Notes under the pieces: model-generated | What the model was told of the DNA's origin: nothing | Database searches by the model: none | The model's input: the letters and a program-made list of their open reading frames with translations, nothing else | Shown here: one piece after another, positions 62,243 through 62,471 of the stretch | Layout: each line of letters starts with the position of its first letter | Position numbering within the stretch: position 1 is the stretch's first letter | Source: Candidatus Epulonipiscium sp. | GTDB taxonomy: Bacteria > Bacillota > Clostridia > Lachnospirales > Defluviitaleaceae | NCBI GenBank assembly: GCA_012521395.1 | Contig: JAAYML010000038.1 | Coordinates: forward strand, 1-62,471 | Direction: 5' to 3' | Length of the DNA stretch: 62,471 nucleotides | Translations under genes and position numbers: made by a program

Positions 62243-62471
62243 GTTTTAATAAGACCATAGTGGAATGTAAATATGAGATACATTCCCCCAATCCGATTGA
62301 GCAATGGGGTTTTAATAAGACCATAGTGGAATGTAAATACATCACGAAGTATTTAACACGGACTACTACATCATAGTTTTAATAAGACCATAGTGGAATG
62401 TAAATCCCAAATTACCCCGTATACATGATACTTGTTTTCAAGTTTTAATAAGACCATAGTGGAATGTAAAT
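62243..62471 (+). CRISPR. CRISPR array, four repeats visible
   Basis: Four identical 30-base repeats at 62243-62272, 62309-62338, 62376-62405 and 62442-62471; each begins GTTTTAATAAG and ends GGAATGTAAAT, typical of clostridial type I-B arrays. Spacers are 36, 37 and 36 bases (62273-62308, 62339-62375, 62406-62441). They look more GC-rich than the surrounding chromosome, as expected for foreign DNA. The window ends exactly at a repeat end, so the array continues outside. Confidence 0.98.

Overview
The window reads as a low-GC, AT-rich anaerobic Firmicute chromosome, most likely a Clostridia/Lachnospirales-type organism. The basis is Shine-Dalgarno sequences before nearly every gene, many TTG/GTG starts, a rubrerythrin, split transketolase subunits, a tetrahydrofolate riboswitch, a type I-B (Cst-type) CRISPR system and a DUF5717-like/Hsp70 gene block. 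The genus cannot be fixed from sequence alone. No rRNA, insertion sequence, transposase or phage gene was recognised.

Layout. 1-5.5 kb: sirtuin, then sbcD-sbcC. 5.8 kb: initiator tRNA-Met with a consensus promoter and a terminator. 6-7 kb: metA. 7.1-21.1 kb: two tandem paralogous GntR/FCD regulators, the second leading a roughly 13-kb catabolic operon: three xylose-isomerase-like TIM barrels, a split transketolase, a D-2-hydroxyacid dehydrogenase, a TctBAC tripartite transporter, a PdxA-family dehydrogenase, a MATE exporter, a cupin and an Asp/Glu-racemase-fold protein with an ATT start. This looks like uptake and breakdown of a hydroxylated carboxylic acid, with no kinase gene in the operon. 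21.3-26.4 kb: DnaQ-type exonuclease, lysophospholipase-like hydrolase, CarD regulator, an ABC transporter operon collapsed in frame into one chimeric ORF, rubrerythrin and asparaginase. 26.4-30.7 kb (minus strand): puuR-like regulator plus potABCD polyamine importer with a triple half-site operator. 30.9-34.5 kb: a radical SAM/SPASM enzyme between two paralogous lipoproteins that share an unusual pre-signal N-terminus, one of them split by a -1 frameshift at an A7 tract; then an unrelated lipoprotein. 34.6-38.6 kb: THF riboswitch plus folT, a DUF815 AAA ATPase, a zinc-ribbon protein and a CobD-like aminotransferase.

38.7-52.9 kb: the most unusual block, eight same-strand genes ending at one terminator: two DUF5717-like proteins, four different Hsp70-like ATPases (one with degenerate nucleotide motifs, one fused to a vWA domain), a 644-residue coiled-coil protein ending in what looks like a GrpE head domain, and a TPR protein. 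I read it as a dedicated Hsp70 machine separate from housekeeping DnaK-GrpE-DnaJ. Its function is unknown.

53.0-62.5 kb: type I-B CRISPR-Cas: WYL regulator, cas6, cas8 (Cst1 CXXC-CXXC type, with an in-frame internal start likely to make Cas11), cas7, cas5, cas3, cas4, cas1, cas2, leader, and four repeats with three spacers running to the window edge.

All family assignments come from motifs read by eye; no database search was possible.
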